Positions 1 to 11,865 of a DNA stretch of 64,000 nucleotides are shown in pieces (position 1 is the stretch's first letter; each line of letters opens with the position of its first letter). The position numbers and the translations under genes were made by a program. Source of the stretch: Saccharina japonica (Eukaryota > Sar > Phaeophyceae > Laminariales > Laminariaceae); NCBI GenBank assembly GCA_008828725.1, contig MEHQ01000781.1, positions 393,680 to 457,679 on the forward strand. The letters are read 5' to 3'. The notes below the pieces were generated by a model. The model saw nothing but the letters and a program-made list of their open reading frames with translations. It ran no database searches and was not told the DNA's origin.

Positions 1-366
1 TTTCTCTGTACTCGTACAAGGTTTTTGCGCTGACACGCATCGCTTAATTAACAGTAAATGTTGGTGGGTGGTGTTGGTGATTGTGGGACTACCAGCCGAG
101 GGACCAACCGACCAACCCAGTAAATCTCTCACCCACCACGCACACCCATCAATTACCTGCCGGTCAGTAAAAAAAGGTTTATGTGCTGACCCAAATCGCT
201 TAGAATAAAAAACGATCCCATCAATGACAATTAATTGCAGGAACACAGCAAAAAGAGAAGAGCCGCCAACGCAGTAGCTTAATGCAGTTAGGAGTTTGAC
301 CACTTGAAGGCGTCTGTCACGCTCCTCATTCCCACCGTTCTTGTAATGAGGAGATATTGATGCTGA

Positions 367-403
367 GAAGGGCGCAGCCCTTCGAAGCATCAATAGATGC
401 TCT
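367..403. repeat. Double hairpin at head of array unit (first copy)
   Basis: Two adjacent inverted repeats, GAAGGGC/GCCCTTC and GAAGCATC/GATGCTCTTC. The same pair occurs at 2317 and 4433. At 6522 the first stem is replaced by another self-complementary sequence, GTGGCC-GCTA-GGCCGC, while the second stem is kept. Function unknown. Confidence 0.7.
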
Positions 404-539
404 TCATAATGGTTGGGTATGTGCCCGTGGGGGTGTACCCCCCTGGTCGCGAACGGACACAAACGGACAAAAAACAGTTCTGAAAGCTGCCGCAGCGTGG
501 CTTTATTTAAAGAATCCTTAATATTGAGGTTTGTCTGTC

Positions 540-600
540 TGCTCGTCTGTCTGCTCGTCTGTCTGCTCGTCTGTCTGCTCGTCTGTCTGCTCGTCTGCAC
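540..600 (+). repeat. 12-bp tandem repeat GTCTGTCTGCTC
   Basis: About five perfect copies of a 12-base unit sit where the other array units have a GTCTGCACTTC-type tandem (2,500-2,545; 4,610-4,650; 6,690-6,725). The position is conserved while unit sequence and copy number vary. Confidence 0.85.
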
Positions 601-2098
601 TTCGTTCGCTTTGCTTTTTTTTGGCGCGCGACGCGTACACTGAACCGATTCAGACACGCTCGGGACTGATAGAGGCCCGCTATTTGTGCCGACCGTCCTG
701 TGCTATTCGTGTCGAAAGCCGTGCCGAGATCGGAGAGCTAGGCGGTAGTGACTGCCCTAAACTGTTGCCAGTACCAAATTGTGTCACTGGGATTTCTCGG
801 CAGTAGAGCAAACTAGCAGTAGTATATAGCAACGATGAGGAGACATGTCAAGCAAGGCAAAACATGCGCTGTCAAGGGTGTAGGGTGGCGTGTTCCACAC
901 TAAAAACTAGTTGTTTGGTGACAGTCACGGCATGTCAAGGCTGTCAAGGGTTGAAACTGAAGACCACATTTCTCGGCAGTAGAGCAACAACGGTGATGAT
1001 CGGACGAGAAGAGGAAGACCATCATCGCACACAGCACACACACCACCATCACCAGCAAACACCACAACGACGACCATCACCACCACCGCCACCACCCCTG
1101 CCCCACGAGCCGCAGGAGCACCAGAAGTTGTTGTTGCTCGTAGTGGCTGGTGGTGGTTGGTGGTGGCTTCGTCCCGTGGTTTGGTGGTGGTTCCTGGTCC
1201 GCACTTGTTCAGCAGCAGCAGCATTTTTTTTTTTTTGTCCATCCCATTTATTATCTGCTGCTGCTGCTGCTGCAGAAATACAAAAAGACAATAAAACAAA
1301 ATTTCTGAAATTATACAGATTTTACGAAATACGAGCAAAAAGACAATACAAATAAAAATGAATTCTGAAATGATTCAGATTTCTTAGTTTGCATTTTTCT
1401 CTGTACAAGGTTTTTGCGCTGACACGCATCGCTTAACAATAAATGTTGGTGGGTGGTGTTGGTGATTGTAGGACTACCAGCCCAGGGACCAACCGACCTG
1501 ATACCTGATACAGATTTTACAAAAATACGAGCAAAAAGATCATACAACAAAAACGAATTATGAAATGATTCAGATGTATTTGTTTACTGGTACATTTTTC
1601 TCTGTACTCGTACAAGGTTTTTTCGCTGACACGCATCGCTTAATGAACAGTAAATGTTGGTGGGTGGTGTTGGTGATTGTGGGACTACCAGCCCAGGGAC
1701 CAACCGACCAACCCAGAAAATCTCTCACCCACCACGCACACCCATCAATTACCTACCGGTCAGTAAAAAAAGATTTTTGTGCTGACCCAAATCGCTTAGA
1801 ATAACAAACCATCCCATCAATGACAATTAAATGCAGGAACACAGCAAAAAGAGAAGAGCCGCCAACGCAGTAGCTTAATGCAGTTAGGAGTTTGACCACT
1901 TGAAGGCGTCTGTCACGCTCCTCATTCCCACCGTTCTTGTAATACAATGCCCTTCAGTGGTGGTGGTTGTGGTGATGTCGTTTGGTAATGCCGGGTTGGG
2001 TATGCCCCGCGAGAGGCCGGCTCTACCACGCGCCATCCGACCCCCCTCTGGCAAAGTTCGGCGTACTGATGTGTTGCTGTAGCACATGTTGGGTGTGT

Positions 2099-2145
2099 GG
2101 GTGGATGAATGGGTGGGTGGGTGGGTGCGTGGGTGGGTGGTTTTT
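2099..2145 (+). repeat. GTGGGTGG-rich tract, G-quadruplex candidate
   Basis: A run of GGGT units including four consecutive GGG triplets separated by single T residues. It lies in a segment of about 350 bases (1,941-2,290) present only in the first complete array unit. The motif fits the standard G3+N1-7 quadruplex rule. Confidence 0.7.
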
Positions 2146-5100
2146 GGTGTCGTTGCTGTGTTGCTGTATGTAGTTGGTGTCGATCTGTTGTTTGTCACAC
2201 TATACTGCTGCTCCGTTGTATGCACCCAAATGTCCATCCAGTACTGCGCGTACTGCTGCACCTTCATGGCGAAATATATATGTATATATATTATAATGAG
2301 GAGATATTGGTGCGGAGAAGGGCGATAGCCCTTCGAAGCATCAATAGATGCTCTTCCTAATGGGTTGGGTATGTGCCCGTGGGGGTGTACCCCCCTGGTC
2401 GCGAACGGACACAAACGGACAAAAAACAGTTCTGAAAGCTGCCGCAGCGTGGCTTTATTTAAAGAAAGCTTAATATTGAGGTTTGTCTGTCCCTCGCACT
2501 TCGTCTGCACTTCGCACTTCGTCTGCACTTCGCACTTCGAACTTCGTTCGCTTTACTTTTTTGTTGGCGCGCGACGCGTACCCTCAACCGATTCAGACAC
2601 GCTCGGGACTGATAGAGGCCCGCTATTTGTGCCGACCGTCCTGTGCTGCTCGTGTCGAAAGCGGTGCCGAGATCGCAGAGCTAGGCCATAGTGACTGCCC
2701 TAAACTGTTGCCAGTGCCAAATTGTGTCACTGGGATTTCTCGGCAGTAGAGCAAACTAGCAGTAGTATATAGCAACGATGAGCATCACCACCGGCAACTC
2801 TCAAGCAAAGATGTCGGGAGACATGTCAAGCTGTCAAGGGTGTAGGGTGGAGTGTTCCACACTAAAAACTAGTTGTTTGGTGACAGTCACGGCATGTCAA
2901 GGCTGTCAAGGGTTGATGGTGATGATCGATCGTGATTTTTTTGTCGAACTTGTCGATGATGGGACGAGAAGAGGAAGACCATCATCGCACACAACTAAAA
3001 AAGCAACCAGCACACACACCACCATCACCAGCAAACACCACAACGACGACCATCACCACCACCGCCACCACCCCTGCCCCACGAGCCGCAGGAGCACCAG
3101 AAGTTGTTGTTGCTCGTAGTGGCTGGTGGTGGTTGGTGGTGGCTTCGTCCCGTGGTTTGGTGGTGGTTCCTGGTCCGCACTTGTTCAGCAGCAGCAGCAT
3201 TTTGTTTTTTTTGTCCATCCCATTTATTATCTGCTGCTGCTGCTATAGCAACGATGAGCATCACCACCGGCAACTCTCAAGCAAAGATGTCGGGAGACAT
3301 GTCAAGCAAGGCAAAACATGCGCTGTCAAGGGTGTAGGGTGGAGTTCCACACTAAAAACTAGTTTTTTGGTGACAGTCACGGCATGTCAAGGCTGTCAAG
3401 GGTTGATGGTGATGATCGATCGTGATTGTTGTGTCGAACTTGTCGATGATCGGACGAGAAGAGGAAGACCATCATCGCACACAACTAAAAAAGCAACCAG
3501 CACACACACCACCATCACCAGCAAACACCACACAACGACGACCATCACCACCACCGCCACCACCCCTGCCCCACGAGCCGCAGGAGCACCAGAAGTTGTT
3601 GTTGGTCGTAGTGGCTGGTGGTGGTTGGTGGTGGCTTCGTCCCGTGGTTTGGTGGTGGTTCCTGGTACGCACTCGTTCAGCAGCAGCAGCATTTTTTTGT
3701 GTTTTTTGTCCATCCCATTTATTACCTGCTGCTGCTGCTGCTGCATAAAAACAAAAAGACAATAAAACACGATTTCTGAAATTATACAGATTTTACGAAA
3801 TACGAGCAAAAAGACAATACAAATAAAATGAATTCTGAAATGATTCAGATTTATTAGTTTGCAGTTTTCTCTGTACAAGGTTTTTGCGCTGACACGCATC
3901 GCTTAACAATAAATGTTGGTGGGTGGTGTTGGTGATTGTAGGACTACCAGCCCAGGGACCAACCGACCTGATACCTGAATCAGATTTTACAAATGACGAG
4001 CAAAACGATCATACAACAAAAACGATTTATGAAATGATTCAGATGTATTTGTTTACTGGTACATTTTGCTCTGTACTCGTACAAGGTTTTTGCGCTGACA
4101 CGCATCGCTTAATTAACAGTAAATGTTGGTGGGTGGTGTTGGTGATTGTGGGACTACCAGCGGAGGGACCAACCGACCAACCCAGTAAATCTCTCACCCA
4201 CCACGCACACCCATCAATTACCTGCCGGTCAGTAAAAAAAGGTTTATGTGCTGACCCAAATCGCTTAGAATAAAAAACGATCCCATCAATGACAATTAAT
4301 TGCAGAAACACAGCAAAAAGAGAAGAGCCGCCAACGAAGTAGCTTAATGCAGTTAGGAGTTTGACAACTTGAAGGCGTCTGTCACGCTCCTCATTCCCAC
4401 CGTTCTTGTAATGAGCAGATATTTGATGCGGAGAAGGGCGCTAGCCCTTCGAAGCATCAATAGATGCTCTTCCTAATGGGTTGGGTACGTGCCCGTGGGA
4501 GTATACCCCCCTGGTCGCGAATGGACACAAACGGACAAAAAACAGTTCTGAAAGCTGCCGCAGCGTGCCTTTATTTAACGAAAGCTTAATATTGAGGTTT
4601 GTCCGTCCCTCGCACTTCGTCTGCACTTCGTCTGCACTTCGCACTTCGTTCGCTTTGCTTTTTTTTGGCGCGCGACGCGTACACTCAACCGATTCAGACA
4701 CGCTCGGGACTGATAGAGGCCCGCTATTTGTGCCGACCGTCCTGTGCTGCTCATGTCGAAAGCGGTGCCGAGATCGCAGAGCTAGGCCATAGTGACTGCC
4801 CTAAACTGTTGACAGTGCCAAATTGTGTCGCTGGGATTTCTCGGCAGTAGAGCAAACTAGCAGTAGTATATAGCAACGATGAGCATCACCACCGGGAACT
4901 CTCAAGCAAAGATGTCGGGAGACATGTCAAGCAAGGCAAAACATGCGCTGTCAAGGGTGTAGGGTGGAGTGTTCCACACTAAAAACTAGTTGTTTGGTGA
5001 CAGTCACGGCATGTCAAGGCTGTCAAGGGTTGAAAGTGAAGACCACATTTCTCGGCAGTAGAGCAACAACGGTGATGATCGGACGAGAAGAGGAAGACCA

Positions 5101-5349
5101 TCATCGCACACAACTAAAAAAGCAACCAGCACACACACCACCATCACCAGCAAACACCACAACGACGACCATCACCACCACCGCCACCCCCCCTGCCCCA
5201 CGAGCCGCAGGAGCACCAGAAGTTGTTGTTGCTCGTAGTGGCTGGTGGTGGTTGGTGGTGGCTTCGTCCCGTGGTTTGGTGGTGGTTCCTAGTACGCACT
5301 CGTACAGCAGCAGCAGCATTTGCTTTTTTTTTGTCCATACCAATTATTA

Positions 5350-5380
<31 letters not shown>

Positions 5381-5937
5381 ATACCTGTACAGTACAGGAC
5401 ACCAAATAAGAAACAGGCTAATAAGAAAGCCAGGCTGAGTTTTATAGAAAAAATTGGTGGTGGTTCCTGGTACGCACTCGTACAGCAGCAGCAGCAGCAT
5501 TTTGTTGGTGAAGACCACATTTCTCGGCAGTAGAGCAACAACGGTGATGATCGGACGAGAAGAGGAAGACCATCATCGCACACAACTAAAACAGCAACCA
5601 GCACACACACCACCATCACCAGCAAACACCACAACGACGACCATCACCACCACCGCCACCACCCCTGCCCCACGAGCCGCAGGAGCACCAGAAGTTGTTG
5701 TTGCTCGTAGTGGCTGGTGGTGGTTGGTGGTGGCTTCGTCCCGTGGTTTGGTGGTGGTTCCTGGTACGCACTCGTACAGCAGCAGCAGCATTTTTTTGTG
5801 TTTTTTGTCCATCCCATTTATTATCTGCTGCTGCTGCTGCTGCTGATACCTGTACAGTACAGGACACCTAATAAGAAACAGGCTAATAAGAAAGCCAGGC
5901 TGAGTTTTAGAGAAAAATAAGCAATTCGAGAGGCGTT

Positions 5938-6104
5938 NNNNNNNNNNNNNNNNNNNNNNNNNNNNNNNNNNNNNNNNNNNNNNNNNNNNNNNNNNNNNNN
6001 NNNNNNNNNNNNNNNNNNNNNNNNNNNNNNNNNNNNNNNNNNNNNNNNNNNNNNNNNNNNNNNNNNNNNNNNNNNNNNNNNNNNNNNNNNNNNNNNNNNN
6101 NNNN
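5938..6104. other. Assembly gap (167 N)
   Basis: Run of N inside the tandem array. It falls after a GGACACCTAATAAGAAACAGG-type repeat end and before the next CAAGGTTTTTGCGC block, so unit length and copy number across it are unreliable. The apparent ORFs crossing it are artefacts. Confidence 1.
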
Positions 6105-8556
6105 ATACAACAAAAACGAATTATGAAATGATTCAGATGTATTTGTTTACTGGTACATTTTTCTCTGTACTCGTACAAGGTTTTTGCGCTGACACGCATC
6201 GCTTAATTAACAGTAAATGTTGGTGGGTGGTGTTGGTGATTGTGGGACTACCAGCCGAGGGACCAACCGACCAACCCAGTAAATCTCTCACCCACCACGC
6301 ACACCCATCAATTACCTGCCGGTCAGTAAAAAAAGGTTTATGTGCTGACCCAAATCGCTTAGAATAAAAAACGATCCCATCAATGACAATTAATTGCAGG
6401 AACACAGCAAAAAGAGAAGAGCCGCCAACGCAGTAGCTTAATGCAGTTAGGAGTTTGACCACTTGAAGGCGTCTGTCACGCTCCTCATTCCACCGTTCTT
6501 GTAATGAGGAGATATTGATGCGAAGTGGCCGCTAGGCCGCGAGCATCAATAAATGCTCTTCCTAATAGGTTGGGTATGTGCCCGTGGGGGTGTACCCCCC
6601 TGGTCGCGAACGGACACAAACGGACAAAAAACAGTTCTGAAAGCTGCCACAGCGTGGCTTTATTTAAAGAATCCTTAATATTGAGGTTTGTCCCTCGCAC
6701 TTCGCACTTCGCACTTCGCACTTCGTTCGCTTTGCTTTTTTTTGGCGCGCGACGCGTACACTGAACCGATTCAGACACGCTCGGGACTGATAGAGGCCCG
6801 CTATTTGTGCCGACCGTCCTGTGCTGCTCGTGTCGAACGCCGTGCCGAGATCGGAGAGCTAGGCGGTAGTGACTGTCATAATTGGTTACCACAGTGACAA
6901 TAGTCACTGAGTTTTTTTATTTAACCCTGCGCTCAAGCTCTCAAGCAAAGATGTCGGGAGACATGTCAAGCAACGCAAAACATGCGCTGTCAAGGGTGTA
7001 GGGTGGAGTGTTCCACACTAAAAACTAGTTGTTTGGTGACAGTCACGGCATGTCAAGGCTGTCAAGGGTTGAAAGTCAAGAACACACACACACAGATTTG
7101 TACATATAATAGCTGCAACAGGCAGCTTAGCTGCAACAGGAAGCTTCCGCATCACCACCGGCAAACACACCAAACACCCCATCACCACCACACCACCACC
7201 ACACCACCACTACCATCACCACACCACCAGCTATATAGAAGCTTCCCAGGCTTGATGGTGATGGTGGCTGCAGCAGGTGGTGATGGTGATGATCGATCGT
7301 GTTGGTGGTGGCTGCAGCGCTGCAGCAGGTAGGTGGTGATGGTGATGATCGATCGTGATTGCGTGCTTGCTCGATGATCGGACGAGAAGATAAAGAGCAT
7401 CATCACACACACCGATTAGCAAAACCAGCACCACCACCACCAAACACCACTACTACCACCACCACCCGCACCGCCACTACCACCACTAGTAGCTATATGG
7501 AAGATGCACAGTATTGCAATAGCCCTGTCTTGGTGGTGTTAGAGTGGTGGCAGCAGGTGGTGTGGAGATGGGGATGTGATGGTGTGGCTTGTCTTATGCA
7601 CTCCTCTCTCGATAAGAACGAGGGTATTATATCATACCAGTACATATATAGCAGCACCAGGTACCACCACCAGCAACAACATGGAAAAAAGACAGTAGTA
7701 GCACCAGGAACCAGCACCACCACAACCACCACAAACACCACAAACACTAGCCGAGCAACAGGAGCACCAGACGCTTGTTGCTCGTGGTGACTAGTGGCCG
7801 TGGTGGCAAGTTGGCTGAGCCTCGATACCTGGTAGGTGATGATACATCCGTACACCAGACCAGCGCTTGCCATATATTCCTGGTACAGCAGCAGCAGCAC
7901 TTTTTTCTTTTTTTCTATCCGATTTGTTATGAACTGCCAACGTACCGGGTACGAGAACACTACGACACGAGCAAAACCAGAAAATAAAACAAAAAGACAA
8001 TAAAAACCAAAATTATGAAATGATGCAGAATACAAAACTCGTGCTTATTATTTGTGCCGAGTACACTGATGCCCTCGTACGGAAAAAAAAAAAAAAAATG
8101 GCCACGAACACCGACACCCCACCGATCCACTCCTGTACAAGGTTTTGCGCTGACGCTCATCGCTTCACTAGAAATGTTGGTGGATGGTGTTGGGACAACC
8201 GGCCCAGGGACCAACCGACCCACCCAGTTATTACTCTCTCACCCACAACCCACAACGGACCCCCACCAACCTATATACTTGCGCATGAGCCAAAAAAGGT
8301 TTATGTGCTGACACAAATCGCTTAAAATACAAAACGATCCAATCAATGTCAATTGCAGGAACACAGCAAAAAGAGAAAAACCGCCAACGCAGTAGCTTAA
8401 TGCAGTTAGGAGTTTGACCACTTGAAGGCGTCTGTCACGCTCCTCATTCCCACCGTTCTTGTAATTCGATAATTCCAACCCGAGAGGGGAGAATATGCTG
8501 AATGCTGAACTCTTCCCGCCATGAAACTGAAGACACGTATTTTATATTAATAGCGG

Positions 8557-9015
8557 GGAGGGAGCAAAGATGTCGGGAGACATGTCAATGTCAAGCTGTC
8601 TGTCTGTCAAGGCTGTCTGTCTGTCAAGGAAAATCCAGCTGTCTAGGCATATGTCCCCAGTCCCCCTGGCAGAAAAAGCCTCTTAATATCTGTGGAAACC
8701 CCATTTTTTTATTTTTTTGTGAGGCTATTTTACTCGTTTGATAAAGCTAATTTCAAATCATCGATATTCTGCAGTTCAATTTCAATATGTTTCTGTAGAT
8801 CGGACTCGGGAATGGAGCAAAATGGCGAAAAAAAACAAAAATACAGGGAAAAGTATCAATTTATACATTATTGTCAGGCGTTTTTCACAAAGCGGGGATT
8901 TTTCGGTAGTGTCCCCTGTTTTTTACTGCCAAGGCTGTCTGTCAAGGCATTTGCCTTGACGCTGTCTGTCAAGGGGTGAAAGTGCTGTCTCCCGACATCT
9001 TTGGGAGGGAGGAAG
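8557..9015. repeat. Inverted-repeat element sharing a block with the array
   Basis: The left end carries GGGAGGGAGCAAAGATGTCG and the right end carries the reverse complement, CTCCCGACATCTTTGGGAGG. Further inward both arms contain CTGTCTGTCAAGG units. The AAGATGTCGGGAGACATGTC core is the same block found in each array unit near 2,810, 3,285, 4,910 and 6,948. No coding capacity is visible. Confidence 0.65.
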
Positions 9016-9708
9016 AGGGCCTGCCATGCTGCCATGTGACCTGAAGGGGATCAGGGTGACGAAAGAGGAAGACCTGAAGGAGTAGGCCAAGGAGAATAGA
9101 TTATATGGGAAAAAAAAGGAATAGAAAAAAATCCAGCTTGCTTCTGGATCATCCGGAACAGGGTCAGGAACGATCCCAGAAGTGACGTCACTGTGTGACA
9201 CAGAGCAGCAGAGCAGGCCAGATCGTGTGAGGTTTGAGGTTCGCCCCTCCGGAGTCCACAACTATTAAGCCCAAGCTTACCCACCAAAAACAGCAAGAAG
9301 CTTCACCTCGACCAAAGTCACTACCCACCCACCCACCCAATCACGAAGCGTCAGTATACAGTGTATCTCGTAGACGCCTTATAATTCTGCACCGTCGTTG
9401 TAGTTCGGTTCGAGTGTCGGCGTAACAGGCAGCGCGCGACACTCAAACCACCCTTTTCGCGACGGGATGGCACCACCGCTCGCCGCGGGAGGTGATGCCA
9501 TTAATTGTTTCGACTCACACTATGCCGGAAGAAAAACAGGCACACAGATACTGCTGTATTTATCTAAATACCCGACAGATGAGGTATACTTTATGCTTAC
9601 ACAAGAGTAGGACACAGCAGTGCAGCAAACCATTGTCGTGTGACCTCCAACTGTTGTCGTCATGTGTAAAGGCTTCCCGTTTGGATCAAATGCTACACAC
9701 CTCCGACA

Positions 9709-9763
9709 GATCATACAGATCATACAGATCATACATATCATACAAATCATACAGTTCATATAG
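9709..9763 (+). repeat. Microsatellite (CATACAGAT-type)
   Basis: Six imperfect copies of a 9-base unit. A shorter run of the same unit occurs at 32,094-32,125 inside the last ATG16 intron. Confidence 0.8.
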
Positions 9764-9969
9764 GTGAGTCTCCAGGGCAAACCGAACTGACTGAGTCCTC
9801 GAGAGTACTGAGCCAACGGGTCAAACAAAAAAGGAAATACGTTTTTTTTGTGAATTTTGTTATCGCCTTTTACAACAAAACCGCAAAAAAACGTCAGAGC
9901 ACCAGCAACAGTCATTGGGACTCCATCGATGCCTCGCGAGTCGGAGTCATTTTGACGTACGTATAAATA

Positions 9970-10160
9970 CTGAGTCCCCAGCGCACCAGAAGCTGAGATG
10001 GCTGAGTTCTCGCGAGTCCCCAGGGTACTGAAAGCAATCCCTAGGGTACCAGAAGCTAAAATGACCGAGTCCTCGCAAGTCCCCAGGGTACGGAAAGCTG
10101 AAACGACCGAGTGCTCGCGAGTCCCTAGGGTACCCAAAGCTGAAATGACTGGTACTCGGA
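9970..10160 (+). repeat. Minisatellite of about 51 bp
   Basis: Three to four imperfect copies of a unit containing GAGTCCCCAGGGTAC and GAAAGCTGAAATGACCGAG. One copy is internally shortened. The ORFs reading it on both strands are by-products of the repeat. Confidence 0.8.
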
Positions 10161-10960
10161 GGTACTGGTGCTCTGACGACTGTCGACCTTTGGACGTTTC
10201 AACAAAAGGGCCCAAGCGGATCGCTGCCCCATCCCCGCTGGTGCCAAGTATTTACGCATATTCACGCCGCTGTAATGGTATTACAGCAGTAGTGCCAGGA
10301 ACATTCGTGAGAAGAATGTGCTAAAACTGATGTACCAGGTATGGCATGCTTATGCAGACACTGGGTGTGCTGGATGTCGACGCGTCCATAGAAAGAGCTT
10401 CAAAGCGGTAACAGATTCATGTGAAGAACACACATATTCATACGTGTAAAGAGTAAAGACGTGAAGACAGACCCACAGCCCAAAGACGGAGGATATTGAT
10501 TCTTGATACACAAACCTCTTAAGCTTGTACCGGGTACCGGGTTGATGATACCTTCCTGTCGGTATAATATCATACCTGGTACGCGTATATACATACTGTA
10601 CCTGGTGCCAGTTATTATGTTGCAAGCGCCTCTCTGCGTCTACGAGCATGAAATCAACCACACAAGACCTCGTAATGGGAGGCAATTGTCGAGCACACCA
10701 GCCACCAGCGTCAGATAAAGCAGAGCACATGCTCGCACGCCGGAGCATCGTATTGACGGAATAAGTAGAGCTATGCTGGCTGGATCGACCTTCCTCAAAG
10801 ATGACCAATGCCTTCTACCAATGACCCACGACCGACCTGTAATCTCTCCACCTATGATATATATACAGACAGCAGTAGTACGCAGCAACTGCAGTATGAT
10901 ATGGCTCGACGAGTGTTGCCTATCAGTGCCTGTAATGTGTGTGTTAATGCGTTTACTCAC

Positions 10961-11176
10961 TTGGCCAACCTCAGGTGCAGGCTCGGCAGGATTAGAGCGG
11001 ACAGCGACGGCACCGCGATACACGACCTTGAAGTATCTCGAGTTCAAGTGGGGGTCTACTGACGGCGCAGTCACATGGGTCTGTGCGCGGGAAGCATCAG
11101 CAGCAGCAGCAGCTTCTTCAGACGAGTGTCCATTTTCCCCGTTCACTTCTTTCACGAGTCCCAGCCTGCGCAACAT
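10961..11176 (-). CDS. First exon of an unidentified gene, divergent from ATG16
   Basis: On the minus strand an ATG at 11,176 opens 72 codons without stop, ending at a strong donor CAA|GTGAGT (intron begins at 10,960). An in-frame TAG lies just upstream of the ATG, consistent with this being the first coding exon. The product begins MLRRLGLVKEVNG, passes through a Glu/Ala-rich linker encoded by a CTG run, and ends in YFKVVYRGAVAVRSNP followed by PEVGQ. That last part resembles the start of a bacterial-type SH3 fold (SH3b, 'VRSxP'), but this is only a resemblance. I could not find the following exons to the left. The start codon lies 525 bases from the ATG16 start, head to head, so the two may share a promoter region. 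Confidence 0.45.
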
Positions 11177-11700
11177 GCCACGCTATCCTTGGGCAAATAA
11201 TTTCGTGGAGGGTTGCCCGTGCGAGATCCTCTTGATGGCGTCGCAGTGGTCGCGACTTGTCCGGTCCTGTCTGCAAGAAGTCCTCTCCGTCTTCTGCCGC
11301 AGCAGCAGAGCTTTGGTGAGAACCGGATTTCGGTAGTTCCAGGAGAGGCGGAGGCGTGAATGAATAGGGACTTTGTCAGGTTACCCCCCTGATTTTCTGA
11401 TCTTAGGTGCTGACTCTGAACACTGAACACACACTGAACACCATGGAGACATGGAGGCCTCACGCATGTGTACGCACACATATATGAGTAGCCGTACACA
11501 CATGAGTGAGCTGTTGGCGACCCTCCAAGCTGTCTTTTGCATGATGCAACACCAGGTTTTATAAAGAGTTAGGAGGCCTTACTCAGATATTTAATGTTAG
11601 ATTTTCAAATCGGTGCTCGCAGCTCGCAGCTCGACCAGCAGCAAAAGCACACCATGCCTACGAGCAAAAACGCGTGGACACTACAATAAACCAGTACACC
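11177..11700. promoter_or_regulatory. Candidate bidirectional promoter region and 5' UTRs
   Basis: The 524 bases between the divergent ATG of the minus-strand exon (11,176) and the ATG of ATG16 (11,701). No clear TATA box at a sensible distance. Regulatory role is inferred from position only. Confidence 0.35.
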
Positions 11701-11865
11701 ATGGTAACAGATGAAGGTCATGCCGAGCTCCTGCGTGGCCTTGCTTCCAAGCTGCGGCGTCGCAACTTGGAGCAAACTGCTGCTTTCAAGGATGCTTTCA
11801 TCGCCCACCAAGGCTTGTTGAACCTCAACGAGAAGCTGAGGCAGCAGACGCTTGATCAGGACAAG
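11701..11865 (+). other. ATG16: ATG16 exon 1: ATG5-binding N-terminal helix
   Basis: Residues 1-55. The run LLRGLASKLRRRNLEQTAAF followed by FIAHQGLL matches the pattern of the N-terminal ATG16 helix: an amphipathic helix with an R-R-R/R-D-R patch, then a hydrophobic stretch. Donor is AAG|GTGGGC in phase 0. An alternative upstream start at a GTG (11,674) is unnecessary. Confidence 0.85.

Larger units (their letters stand above)
1..8465. repeat. Macrosatellite array, about 2.0-2.1 kb unit
   Basis: Four tandem units are aligned by a conserved double hairpin starting at 367, 2317, 4433 and 6522, so the period is 1950, 2116 and 2089 bases. Each unit carries, in order, the double hairpin, a stretch beginning GGACACAAACGGAC, a variable short tandem (GTCTGCACTTC-like), a block with GCGCGCGACGCG, an AAGATGTCGGGAGACATGTC block, a CACCACC-rich tract, CAG, poly(T) and CTG runs, and a block beginning CAAGGTTTTTGCGCTGACACGC. 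The array enters from the left edge and decays after 6,900. ORFs in it are low-complexity translations in several frames, or an N-terminal 30-40 codons shared by all units whose frame breaks at different places. I see no protein that could be real. Confidence 0.9.
8466..10960. other. Intergenic, small repeats
   Basis: No convincing gene. It holds an inverted-repeat element (8,557-9,015), a CATACAGAT-type microsatellite (9,709-9,763) and a minisatellite of about 51 bp (9,970-10,160). A copy of a dispersed repeat of about 75 bp lies at 10,355-10,440. A CRE-like TGACGTCA occurs near 9,183. Downstream exons of the minus-strand gene beginning at 11,176 should lie here, but I could not identify them. 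Confidence 0.6.

Noticed and set aside
864..6199. ORFs of 80-280 codons in the array on both strands (Thr/Pro/His/Gln/Trp-rich)
   Set aside because: They read CACCACC, CAG and CTG runs in all frames, overlap each other on both strands, and differ in frame between units. One crosses the N gap.
9520..10215. 231-codon minus-strand ORF
   Set aside because: Its central part is the translated minisatellite of about 51 bp (repeated TLGT units). No domain.
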